NCBI RefSeq assembly: GCF_000689255.1
Contig: NZ_HG964446.1
Coordinates: 4,259,250 to 4,323,249, forward strand
From: Mycobacterium triplex
GTDB taxonomy: Bacteria; Actinomycetota; Actinomycetes; Mycobacteriales; Mycobacteriaceae
Direction of reading: 5' to 3'
Length of the DNA: 64,000 bases
The translations under genes were made by a program, and so were the position numbers. The notes under the pieces were generated by a model. It did not search any database. It worked only from the letters and a program-made list of their open reading frames with translations, and was not told the DNA's origin. The stretch's first letter is position 1; each line of letters begins with the position of its first letter. This document shows, piece by piece, positions 27,272 through 36,500 of this stretch.

Positions 27272-27346
27272 GAGCAGTCGCAATCGGGTGTGGGGCGCCC
27301 CCCGAAACGAACACCGCAACACCACATCGACGAAGGACAGTTCCGC

Positions 27347-27607
27347 GTGGCCAACATCAAGTCGCAGCAGAAGCGCATCAAGACCAACGAGCGCGCCCGA
27401 CTGCGCAACAAGTCGGTGAAGTCCTCGCTGCGCACCGCCGTGCGCGCGTTCCGCGAGGCCGCCGAGGCCGGCGACAAGGACAAGGCCGCGGAGTTGCTGG
27501 TGTCGACCAACCGCAAGCTGGACAAGGCGGCCACCAAGGGCGTCATCCACAAGAACCAGGCCGCGAACAAGAAGTCGGCGCTGGCGCGGTCCCTCAACAA
27601 GATCTGA
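27347..27607 (+). CDS. rpsT: 30S ribosomal protein S20
   Basis: 86-residue basic protein binding 16S rRNA, typical S20 length and sequence (ANIKSQQKRIKTNERARLRN at the start, GVIHKNQAANKKS near the end). GTG at 27347 follows GAAGGA at 8 nt and gives the family's normal N-terminus; the longer open frame is not used. Single-gene unit, convergent with holA. Confidence 0.97.
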   Translation: MANIKSQQKRIKTNERARLRNKSVKSSLRTAVRAFREAAEAGDKDKAAELLVSTNRKLDKAATKGVIHKNQAANKKSALARSLNKI

Positions 27608-27615
27608 CCCCTGGG

Positions 27616-28593
27616 CTATCGGCCCCGGTCGGCCACCAATTCGGCCACTTTCCTGACCGCTGATTCCAGCGCGTAGTCGGCGTCCGCGGCGGCTCCCTTG
27701 ACGTCGGCGTTGAGTTCGGCCACCACTTTCATCGCGGCCGCCACGCTGTCGCGCGACCAGCGCCGGGCCTGTTTCTGAGCTTTCTGCACCCGCCAGGGCG
27801 GCATTCCCAGCTGCCCGGCCAGTCGGTACGGGTCACCGGAGAGCGGCCCCACCCGGCCGATGGTGTGGATGGCCTCGGCCAGCGCGTCGGCCAGCACCAC
27901 CAACGGCTCGCCGCGCATCATCGCCCACCGCAGCGCCTCGGCCGCGCCCGCGACATCGCCGGCGACGGCCTTGTCCGCGATATCGAAGCCCTTCACCTCC
28001 GCCTTGCCGCTGTGATAGCGGCGCACCGCGGCCTCGTCGACCTCGCCGCCGGTGTCGGCGACCAGCTGTGAGCAGGCCGAGGCCAGCTCGCGCACATCGG
28101 AGCCGACGGCGTCCAGCAGGGCGGTCACCGTGTCCTCGTCGACCTTGACCCGCAGCGCGCGAAACTCTCTGCGGATGAAGTCGACGCGTTCGCTCACCTT
28201 GGTGATCCGGGCGCAGGGATGGACCTCGGCGCCCAGCGACTTCAACTGGTCGGCCAGCGCCTTGGCCCGCCCGCCGCCGGAGTGCACCACCACCAGCGTG
28301 GTGGCCGGCGGCAGGTCGGCGGCGGCCGTGGCGATCATCGCGACCGCGTCCTTGCCCGCTTCGGCCGCGGCCTCCAGCACGACGATGCGTTCGTCGGCGA
28401 ACAACGACGGGCTCAGCAGCTCGGCGAGCTCGAACGCACTGACGTCGCCGGCCCGCATCCGGTTGACCGGGATGTCGGGGTTCTCAGAGGTGCCGGCGCG
28501 GTCGCGCGCCGCCCGCAGCACGTCGGCCACGGCCCGTTCGACCAGCAGATCCTCGTCCCCCAGGACCAAGTGCAACGGTGACGCCTCGCTCAC
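27616..28593 (-). CDS. holA: DNA polymerase III delta subunit
   Basis: 325-residue clamp-loader delta subunit (Rv2413c), which opens the beta sliding clamp. The N-terminal LHLVLGDEDLLVERA segment (near residue 10) and the helical C-terminal collar with PPWRVQKAQKQARRWS (about 270) fit the family. GTG at 28593 overlaps the comEC stop by 4 nt, so the gene is co-translated with the competence-type genes upstream. Confidence 0.92.
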   Translation of the reverse strand: MSEASPLHLVLGDEDLLVERAVADVLRAARDRAGTSENPDIPVNRMRAGDVSAFELAELLSPSLFADERIVVLEAAAEAGKDAVAMIATAAADLPPATTLVVVHSGGGRAKALADQLKSLGAEVHPCARITKVSERVDFIRREFRALRVKVDEDTVTALLDAVGSDVRELASACSQLVADTGGEVDEAAVRRYHSGKAEVKGFDIADKAVAGDVAGAAEALRWAMMRGEPLVVLADALAEAIHTIGRVGPLSGDPYRLAGQLGMPPWRVQKAQKQARRWSRDSVAAAMKVVAELNADVKGAAADADYALESAVRKVAELVADRGR

Positions 28594-30206
28594 CCCACGA
28601 TGGTGTCACGGATCCCCGACCAATCCGCTCGGGGATCCAGCAGCTCCGACGCCGACCAGGCCAGCGCGCACACCACCGCGACCAGCCCCGCCGCCCGGGT
28701 CGAGGCGCGAAACCAGGGCCGCCGCCACAGCACGGCCGCCAGCGCCAGCAGCAGCGCGGTCGAACAGCCGACCAGCAGCACGCCGGCCGGGCCGTCGGGT
28801 ACCGGTACGGTCGCCGCGGGCGCATGAGCCGCGACGTGCGCCACCTTGGCCACCCACCACACTTCCGGACCGGTGAAACGCATCAGCAGCTGTGCGCCCG
28901 GCGGCCACAGCACGCACAGCACGGCCGCGGCGCTGCCCAGCACCGTGACGGGGGCGACGACGGGCGCCGCGGCCAGATTGGCGGCCACGGCCACCAGGCT
29001 GAACCGGCCCGAGATGCCGGCAACCAGTGGCGCGGTCACCACCTGCGCGGCCAGGGCAACCGCGAGGCCATCCGCCAGCGGCTTGGGGCAGCCTTTGGCG
29101 GCCAGCCGCCGCGACCAGCCCGGCGCGACGACGATCAGCGCGCCGGTCGCCAGCACTGACAGCGCGAAGCCGGCATCGACGGCCAGCTGGGGAGTGACCG
29201 CAAGCAGCAGCAGCACCGTGGCCGACAGCGCGGGAATCGCCTGCCGCCGGCGTGCGGTCAGCATCCCCGCCAGCGCGATGGCGCCCATCACGGCGGCCCG
29301 CAGCACGCTCGCGGTCGGCTGGACGACGATCACGAACGCCAGCAGGGCCACCCCGGCCAGCAGCACGGCCGCCCGCGGGCCGATCAGTCGGCCGGAGAAC
29401 AGCACCGCCGCGCACACGATCGTGACGTTGGCCCCCGATACGGCCGTCAGATGCGTCAGGCCGGCCGCACGGAATTCGCCGACGGTCTCGGCGGTGAGCG
29501 CCGAGGTATCGCCGAGGACCAGGGCCGTCAACAGCGCCGCCTGCGCGGCGGGCAGCACTTCGTGCGCGGTGGCGGCGAAGCGGCCGCGCACCACGTGCGC
29601 GGCCCGCTGCACCGCCCCCGCCCGGCCCGGGACGGGCCGGCCCGCCGCGTTGAGCATCGCGACGGTCAGGTCGTGGCGACCGGGGCGGTTGATCCGCGCG
29701 GAGAACCGTAGCGGCTGGCCCACTCTCACGTCGAAGTCCGATGCCCGCGCGAAAACGGTTACCCGGCCGGATATCTCGTCATCGCGCAGCCGTTGCAGGG
29801 TGGCGCGAAACATCAGCCGGCCCGAGCCCAGCGAGAGCGCGCTCTCGCTGGGCGTCACCGTCACCGGGGCGATCGTCCCGAATGCCGCGGTGATCGGATG
29901 GCGAGCCACCGCGTCGGCGCGCAGCGCGATCGCGAATCCGAAACCCGCGCCGACCACCCCGATCGCCACCAGCCCGGCAGCGACGGCCCGCCGCCGCGGG
30001 TGTCGTCCGGCCCGGCGCGCCGTGCACCACGCCAATGGGCCGGCCGCGGCGACCAACGCCAGGCAACAGGATGCCAACACCCGCCCGACCGGCCACACGA
30101 TGCCGCAGGCGGTGACGAGCCAGCCGGTGAGCGCGGCGGGTACCAGCCGCACATCGAGGCGGGCGAGTTCCGTCAGGCCTCGCGGTGGCGCCGCGAGGTC
30201 AGACAC
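28590..30206 (-). CDS. comEC: ComEC/Rec2-family membrane channel protein
   Basis: 538-residue polytopic membrane protein. It has a soluble OB-type N-terminal domain followed by the competence domain whose signature HLTAVSGANVTIVCAAVLFSG starts near residue 250. In transformable bacteria ComEC carries single-stranded DNA across the membrane. This version lacks the C-terminal metallo-beta-lactamase domain of longer ComEC proteins, as in other mycobacteria. Start GTG at 30206 overlaps the comEA stop by 8 nt. Natural transformation is not established in mycobacteria, so the physiological role is uncertain. Confidence 0.88.
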   Translation of the reverse strand: MSDLAAPPRGLTELARLDVRLVPAALTGWLVTACGIVWPVGRVLASCCLALVAAAGPLAWCTARRAGRHPRRRAVAAGLVAIGVVGAGFGFAIALRADAVARHPITAAFGTIAPVTVTPSESALSLGSGRLMFRATLQRLRDDEISGRVTVFARASDFDVRVGQPLRFSARINRPGRHDLTVAMLNAAGRPVPGRAGAVQRAAHVVRGRFAATAHEVLPAAQAALLTALVLGDTSALTAETVGEFRAAGLTHLTAVSGANVTIVCAAVLFSGRLIGPRAAVLLAGVALLAFVIVVQPTASVLRAAVMGAIALAGMLTARRRQAIPALSATVLLLLAVTPQLAVDAGFALSVLATGALIVVAPGWSRRLAAKGCPKPLADGLAVALAAQVVTAPLVAGISGRFSLVAVAANLAAAPVVAPVTVLGSAAAVLCVLWPPGAQLLMRFTGPEVWWVAKVAHVAAHAPAATVPVPDGPAGVLLVGCSTALLLALAAVLWRRPWFRASTRAAGLVAVVCALAWSASELLDPRADWSGIRDTIVG

Positions 30207-31029
30207 GGACCAGGGCCCGCAGCTTGTCCAGCCGCGACGGCCCGATGCCGTCGACGTCGGCGAGCTGGTCGACGCTGGTGAACTTGCCGTTGGCCTGCCG
30301 CCAGCTGACGATCGCGGCGGCGGTGACCGGCCCGACCCCGGGCAGGTCGTCCAGCTGCTCGGCGGTCGCGGTGTTGAGGTCGAGCGCCTCGCCGGTCTTC
30401 GGCCGGGTCGACCCCTTCACCGACCCCGTGGGTGCCGGCGTCTTGGCCGCCGGCGGCGCGGCGGACGTCACGGAGCTGCCCAGCGCGCTGGGCTGCCCCG
30501 ACACCGGCGCCAGCCCGACCACGATCTGCTCGCCGTCGCCGAGCGGGCGAGCCATGTTGAGCCCGATGGTGTCGGCGCCGTCCATCGCACCCCCGGCGGC
30601 CTGTACCGCGTCGGCGATCCGGGCGCCGGGGGTCAACGTGACCAGGCCCGGCTTGTGCACCAGACCCACCACGCTGACCACCACCGGCCGGTCCGGGCCG
30701 GGACTCGCCGAGGATCTCGGGCTTGCCGTGGACGCCTTCTCGACCGGCGGCAGTTTCGCCGACATCACCGGTGCGGGGTGGTCGCGGATCAGCGTGAAAA
30801 TCGTGATCAGCACGGCCAGCGCGGCCACCACGGCCAACGCGATCGCGCCGGTCCGGCCCGGGTCGGCGCGCAGCCGGGCCGGCCACCCGCCCTCCGGTGC
30901 GTCGGGCAGCCAGCGCGGCAGCAGCGAGTTTTGATCCTCGTCGGGCTCCGGCTCCTCGGCGGGCGAATCGACATCCGGGTCGGCGCCGAGGCGCCGGTGC
31001 AGCCGCTCGGCGGGAAGTTCTGTGCGCAT
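30199..31029 (-). CDS. comEA: ComEA-like DNA-binding membrane protein
   Basis: 276-residue protein with one membrane segment (ALAVVAALAVLITIF, about 58-72). A SLBB-like central domain (VVGLVHKPGLVTL) and a C-terminal helix-hairpin-helix pair (LNTATAEQLDDLPGVGPVTA and LADVDGIGPSRLDKLR) follow, the latter binding DNA non-specifically. ATG at 31029 (MRTELPAERL) is preferred; GTG at 31059 would add ten residues. Forms an operon with comEC and holA. The 190-nt gap upstream, shared with the acyl-CoA dehydrogenase genes, marks the left edge of the lipid island. Confidence 0.9.
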   Translation of the reverse strand: MRTELPAERLHRRLGADPDVDSPAEEPEPDEDQNSLLPRWLPDAPEGGWPARLRADPGRTGAIALAVVAALAVLITIFTLIRDHPAPVMSAKLPPVEKASTASPRSSASPGPDRPVVVSVVGLVHKPGLVTLTPGARIADAVQAAGGAMDGADTIGLNMARPLGDGEQIVVGLAPVSGQPSALGSSVTSAAPPAAKTPAPTGSVKGSTRPKTGEALDLNTATAEQLDDLPGVGPVTAAAIVSWRQANGKFTSVDQLADVDGIGPSRLDKLRALVRV

Positions 31030-31219
31030 GCGGCCGACGGTAGGTGCGCCGACCACCACGGCGGCCCCGACCGGGGGCGTCCGAACCGCTCGCTGTGGAT
31101 TAACCGGAGGCTGTGCACAAGCACAGCGCGGGATGGGTCAAGATGGAACTCGGAGCGCACGGCCGGGCATCCGTCGGAAATCGCGGTCGACACGCTCAAC
31201 CCCAGGCAAAGGAGTCCGC

Positions 31220-32380
31220 ATGCAACTGGCGCTGACGCCGGAGGAAGCCGCGTTCCGCGACGAACTTCGCAACATCTTCACGACCAAGATCCCGCAAGAC
31301 GCGCGCGACCGGGTACGCCAGGGCTCGGCGGAAGTGGTGCACGACGACGTCGTCACCAGCCACAAGATCCTGCACGAGCACGGCCTGGCCGTCCCGAGCT
31401 GGCCGGTCGAGTGGGGCGGCAAGGACTGGACGCCCACCCAGCACCAGATCTGGGCCGACGAAATGCAACTGGCATGTGTCCCGGAGCCGCTGAACTTCAA
31501 CACCAAGATGGTGGGCCCGGTGATCGCCGAATTCGGTTCTCAGGAGATCAAGGAGCGCTTCCTGCCGCCGACGGCCAGCCTCGACATCTGGTGGTGCCAG
31601 GGCTTTTCCGAGCCCGAGGCCGGCTCCGACCTGGCGTCGCTGCGCACCACCGCGGTCCGCGACGGCGACAGCTACGTCGTCAACGGCCAGAAGACCTGGA
31701 CCACGTTGGGCCAGTACGCCGACTGGATCTTCTGCCTGGTCCGCACCGACCCGCAGGCGCCCAAGCGCCAGGCGGGCATCTCGTTTCTGCTGTTCGACAT
31801 GAAGACGCCGGGTATCACCGTGCGGCCCATCAAGACGATCGACGGCGGCCACGAGGTCAACGAGTTGTTCTTCGAAGACGTCCGGGTTCCCGCCAATCAG
31901 CTTGTCGGAGAAGAGAACAAGGGCTGGACCTACGCGAAGTTCCTGCTGGGCAACGAGCGCACCGGCATCGCCGGCGTGGGTCGCACCAAGGTGCGTCTGG
32001 CCGAGGTGAAGAAATTCGCGGCGCAAGCCGGCGTGCTCGACGACCCGTTGTTCGCGGCCCGGTTGGCCGAAGCCGAAAACGAGTTGCTGGCACTGGAACT
32101 CACGCAGTCGCGGGTGGTGACGGATTCCGCGGACGGGCAGCCCAACCCGGCGTCGTCGGTGCTCAAGCTGCGCGGCAGCCAGTTGCAGCAGATCGCCACC
32201 GAGCTTCTTGTCGAGGTCGCCGGCGCGGACGCGCTGGCCGCCGACGGGGACGGCGTCGCGTCGCCGGACTGGGCGCGACACAGTGCGCCGCGCTACCTCA
32301 ACTACCGCAAGACGTCGATCTACGGCGGCAGCAGCGAGGTGCAGCGCAACATCATCGCGTCCACCATTCTGGGATTGTGA
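31220..32380 (+). CDS. Acyl-CoA dehydrogenase, probable catalytic subunit
   Basis: 386-residue FadE-type flavoprotein that would introduce an alpha,beta double bond in an acyl-CoA. FAD/substrate motifs are visible: CQGFSEPEAGSDLASLRT near 134 and YGGSSEVQRNIIA near 372. The classic YEGT glutamate is replaced, but Glu246 in the GNERTGIAG segment sits where isovaleryl- and long-chain-type enzymes have their catalytic base. AAGGAG precedes ATG 31220. The next gene follows after 7 nt. Together they look like an alpha2beta2 FadE pair of the kind used on polyketide or sterol chains in mycobacteria. Confidence 0.85.
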   Translation: MQLALTPEEAAFRDELRNIFTTKIPQDARDRVRQGSAEVVHDDVVTSHKILHEHGLAVPSWPVEWGGKDWTPTQHQIWADEMQLACVPEPLNFNTKMVGPVIAEFGSQEIKERFLPPTASLDIWWCQGFSEPEAGSDLASLRTTAVRDGDSYVVNGQKTWTTLGQYADWIFCLVRTDPQAPKRQAGISFLLFDMKTPGITVRPIKTIDGGHEVNELFFEDVRVPANQLVGEENKGWTYAKFLLGNERTGIAGVGRTKVRLAEVKKFAAQAGVLDDPLFAARLAEAENELLALELTQSRVVTDSADGQPNPASSVLKLRGSQLQQIATELLVEVAGADALAADGDGVASPDWARHSAPRYLNYRKTSIYGGSSEVQRNIIASTILGL

Positions 32381-32387
32381 GGCAGCC

Positions 32388-33494
32388 ATGGACTTTCAGT
32401 TGACCGACGAGCAGGGCCTGCTGCGCGATACGACCCGCGATCTGCTGTCCCGCAGCTACGACCCGGAGAGCCGCATCAAGGTCATCGGCTCCGATCTCGG
32501 CTGGAGCCGGGAGGTCTGGAGTCAGCTTGCCGATACCGGGATCCTCGGCCTGGGCTTCGACCCCGACGAGGCGGGCCAGATCGAGATCATGGTCGTGCTC
32601 ACCGAGGCCGGGCGCCGGTTGGCCCCCGAGCCGATCCTGCACGCCGCGTTGGCGCCCGGTGCGCTGATCGCCGAGCTCGGCACCGACGCCCAGAAAGGAC
32701 AACTCGACGACGTCGCGGCGGGGCAACGGCTGCTGGCGTTCGCCCACCTGGAGCCGGGTCAGCGCAAGCCGACCGCGACGGTCACGACTCAGGCTGCGCG
32801 GCAAGGTGATTCGTGGACGTTGACCGGCCGCAAGAACCCGGTGCTGGCCGGCGACTGCGCCGACGCGTTGGTGGTCAGCGCCGCGCTGCCGGACGGCGGC
32901 ACCGGGCTGTTTTTGGTCGACCCGAACGTGGTCACCCGTCATCCGTTCCGGACCTTCGACGGTCAACGCGGCGCGCAGATCGACTTGGACGGGGCGGCCG
33001 CCGAACCGTTGGGCGAAGCGGTCGACGTGTCGGATGCCATCGGCGGTGCCATCGTTCGCATCCAGTCGGGGCTGTGCGCCGAAGCGGTCGGGGCGATGGA
33101 GGAAGCGCTGCGGCTGACCACCGATTACCTCAAGACCCGCAAGCAGTTCGGGGTCACGCTCAACAAGTTCCAGGCGCTGACCCAGCGGGCCGCCGACATG
33201 TATGTGTCGCTGGAAATGGCGCGCAGCATGAGCCTGTACGCCGCGATGTCGATCGCGGACGGAAACCTCGACCCGCTGATCGCGTCGCGGGCCAAGGTGC
33301 AGATCGGCCGGTCGGGCCGCCACATTGCGCAGGAGTCGATCCAGATGCACGGCGGAATCGGGGTGACCGCCGAATATCCGGTGAGCCACTACGCGGCCCG
33401 GCTCACCGCGATCGAGCACACGCTGGGCACCTCGGGCGATCACGTGCACAACCTGATCGATCACCTCGGCGACTACGACTTGGCCCGGCTCTAG
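32388..33494 (+). CDS. Acyl-CoA dehydrogenase, probable non-catalytic subunit
   Basis: 368-residue acyl-CoA dehydrogenase homolog starting MDFQLTDEQGLLRD. Overall fold and the C-terminal IQMHGGIGVTAEYPVSHY segment are conserved. The position equivalent to the catalytic Glu lies in RIQSGLCAEAVGAM without an acidic residue, and the N-terminal FAD segment is degenerate. This fits the structural partner in heteromeric FadE complexes. It converges on the polyketide synthase gene with a long hairpin between them. Its substrate may be the synthase's starter or product, which is inference from position. Confidence 0.83.
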   Translation: MDFQLTDEQGLLRDTTRDLLSRSYDPESRIKVIGSDLGWSREVWSQLADTGILGLGFDPDEAGQIEIMVVLTEAGRRLAPEPILHAALAPGALIAELGTDAQKGQLDDVAAGQRLLAFAHLEPGQRKPTATVTTQAARQGDSWTLTGRKNPVLAGDCADALVVSAALPDGGTGLFLVDPNVVTRHPFRTFDGQRGAQIDLDGAAAEPLGEAVDVSDAIGGAIVRIQSGLCAEAVGAMEEALRLTTDYLKTRKQFGVTLNKFQALTQRAADMYVSLEMARSMSLYAAMSIADGNLDPLIASRAKVQIGRSGRHIAQESIQMHGGIGVTAEYPVSHYAARLTAIEHTLGTSGDHVHNLIDHLGDYDLARL

Positions 33495-33506
33495 TCCGTT
33501 ACGGTC

Positions 33507-33563
33507 CGAACGTCGAGTTGTCGGGCCGGAACGCGAGCTTTTCGCCCGACAACTCGACGTTCG
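33507..33563. terminator. Perfect 20-bp hairpin between convergent fadE and pks
   Basis: Arms 33507-33526 and 33544-33563 are exact reverse complements, with a 17-nt loop (CGGAACGCGAGCTTTTC). It lies 13 nt after the acyl-CoA dehydrogenase stop and 5 nt from the pks stop, serving both strands. It has the same design as the hairpin at 14661-14726, including a GCG-plus-T-run loop. Confidence 0.75.
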
Positions 33564-33567
33564 CGCG

Positions 33568-36500
33568 TCAGCTCGATTCCCCCGCCGACGGCGACTCCGA
33601 CCCAGACTCCGACGGCGATTCCGCGTCGGGCAGCTGAGCCACCAGATACTCGGCCAGTCCCCCGATGGTCGGATAGTCGAATACCGCGGTGGCGTTGATC
33701 GTGAACTTGCCACCGAACTGACTGTGCAACCGGTTGCGCAGTTCGATTGCCATCAGCGAATCGGTGCCCAGGTCCAGGAACCGGCTGGTCGCTGCCGGCG
33801 GCTGGGCAAGACGCAGGAAGTTCTGCACCTCGCGTTGCAGGAACTCGGTGACGAAGCCGGCTCGCTGCGGCACCGGGATCTCCATCAGCTGCTTGAGCAA
33901 CTCGCTGTCACCGGTCACTTCCCCGGCGGCACTGGGCAACACGAGGTCGAGGATCGGCGGACGCGAACTGCCCAGCACCTTCGCGGCGCGCTGCCAGTTC
34001 GCCTTGAGGACGGTGGCCTGGCCCGTTCCGTTCGCGACTACCTCGCCCATCGCGCTCAGCGCGGCCGACGGCTCCAGCGGAATCAGGCCCTGCGCACTGA
34101 TATTGGCGATCGCGGCCTCCGACGAGGCCATGCCGCCTTGGGCCCAGGGGCCGAAGTTGACCCCGGTGGCCGGCAGGCCCTGCGCCCTGCGGTGCGCGAC
34201 CAGGCCGTCCAGCAACGCGTTGGCGGTCGCGTAGTTGGACTGCCCCGGCGAACCGAACAGGCTGGACACCGAGGAGGAAACGATGAAGAAGTCCAGCTCG
34301 TCGTCCTTGGTCAGCCTGTCCAAGTGGCAGGCACCGAACGCCTTGGGCGCCATCGTTGTTCGGAAACGGTCCAGGCTCTGCTGGGACAGCAGCGCATCGT
34401 CGAGCACACCGGCCAGATGAGCCACACCCGCCAGTGGCGGCAGTTCGGCGCGGATCCGCTCCAGCAGCTGCTCGACCTCGGACTCGTCGCTGACGTCGGC
34501 CGCGAAAACGTGGATGCGGCACTTGTAGCGCTCGGTGATCTCCCCGATCAACCGCAGCGCGTCCGCCTCGGGCGCACGCCGGCTGGTCAATACGATGTCA
34601 CCGGCACCGAGCTGAGCGAGATACGACGCGGTGTGCAGGCCGATCGCGCCGAGTCCGCCGGTGATCAGATAGCTCCGATCGGCCTTCGGCTGCAACGGAT
34701 TCGGGATCTGCACCACGATCTTGCCGATGTGCCGCGCTTGCTGCATGCGGCGGAACGCGGCTCTGGCCTCGGTGAGCGGGTAGATCTCGGCGGGCAGTGG
34801 CGCCCACTCGCCCTTGCCCAGCCCCTCCGACACCTCGGTCAACAAGCCGCGAATACGCTCGGGCTCCTGGAAGGTCACCGTGTCCAGCGCCACGATCTCG
34901 TAGGCGATGTCGGGGCGGACCTCGGCCATCTGCTCGGGTGTCCAGATATCGCGTTTGGCGATCTCGGCGAACCGGCCATTCCGGGCGGTGGCCCGCACGG
35001 TTGCCTCGAGAAAGCCCTCGTTCGTCAGGCTGTTGAGCACCACGTCGACGCCGGCACCATCCGTGTCGGCAAGGATCTGGTCGGCGAAATCCGTTGTGCG
35101 CGAGTCATACACGTATTTCACGCCCAGCTTGCGCAGCGTCGCGCGTTTGTAGGTGCTCGCGGTGGCGAAGACGACGGCGCCCTGCTGCTGGGCCATCTGG
35201 ACGGCGGCCAAGCCGACCCCGCCGCTGGCGGCGTGGATGAGCACACGATCACCGGGCTGCAGCTGCGCCCAGTCGAACGCGAGGCGGACCGTCAGTGCCG
35301 CAGCGGGAATCGTCGCCGCTTCGACCGCGCTCACACCGTCGGGAATCTTTGCCAGCAACTGGGCCGGGACATTGAACCGGCTGGCGAACGCGCCCTGCAT
35401 AAAGCCGTAGACGCGCTGGCCCACCTCGAGTCCGGTGACGCCAGCGCCCAATTGGGTGACGGTTCCGGCGAAGTCGCCGCCGATCGGGCCCGGGTCGCCG
35501 GGGTAGAGGCCGAGGACATTGAGCACATCCCGGAAGTTGAGGCCGGCGGCCTCCACCCGGACCTGGACATAGCCCTCGTCCGGCGCCGGCACCTCCGCCT
35601 CCGTCAGCCGCAGGTTGTCGATCGCACCGCGTTCGGTGGGCGCCAGCACGTAGTCGGACGAGCGGGGCACCGTCAGGTGACCGCTGCGCGCCCATGGCAA
35701 CAGCCGGGAGGCCAGCAGCTTCCCTTGCCGCAGCGCAAGTTCGGGTTCGTCGACCGGTGTGGCCAGCAGGTCGGCCAGCGCCTGCACGGCCTCGTCGGAT
35801 CCGTCGCAGTCGACCAGCTTGCAGCGCAGCGCTGGTTCCTCGTTGATCGTGGTGCGCCCGAATCCCCACAGCGCCGCCTGCACCGGATCGACCGGCTCAC
35901 CGGACTCGGTGGCCACGGCCCGCTCGGTGACGATCCACAGTCCGCCAGGCAGTTTCACCCCGCCGTTTTGTGGGCCGCGTTGCACCGTGTGCACGGCGCT
36001 GAGCAGGTTGGCGATTTCGGTCTCGACCCGCGCGGCGATGTCGGCGCCCGACTCCGCCCCGTTCGGCGCGGCGCTGCGCCAGACCACGCCCGAGAACGGC
36101 AGCCCACGCTCGTGAGCCTGTGCCAACAGCTGCCCCAACGGCTCGGGATCGGTCCGGTCGAACGCGATGCATCCCGGCACCGCGGCGGCCAGTTCGTCGA
36201 ACCCGGCGATCAGCCAGGTGCCGCGCGCGCCCGCGGCGTCGTCGCTCGGCGCCGGCGGCACCTCGTGCCAGCCGAGGGTGTAGAGCAGCCGGGTCGCGTC
36301 GCCGCCCAGACCGCGCAGCAGGGCCTCGCGGGGTGCGCGTTTGACCGTGAACTCACGAATCCCGCCCAGGTGGCGGCCATCTCGGTCGATGTACTCGAGG
36401 TCGAAGACCTGGGTTTCGCTGTCCAGGGCGCTGGTGTGCCACTTCGCGCGGCAGTAGAACCGCCGCGGCATCTTCTCCCGCAGCGCCACCTGCCCGTACC

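Noticed and set aside
28846..32403. 1185-residue plus-strand ORF across comEC, comEA and fadE
   Set aside because: Thr/Ala/Arg-rich shadow; spans several well-supported genes on both strands.
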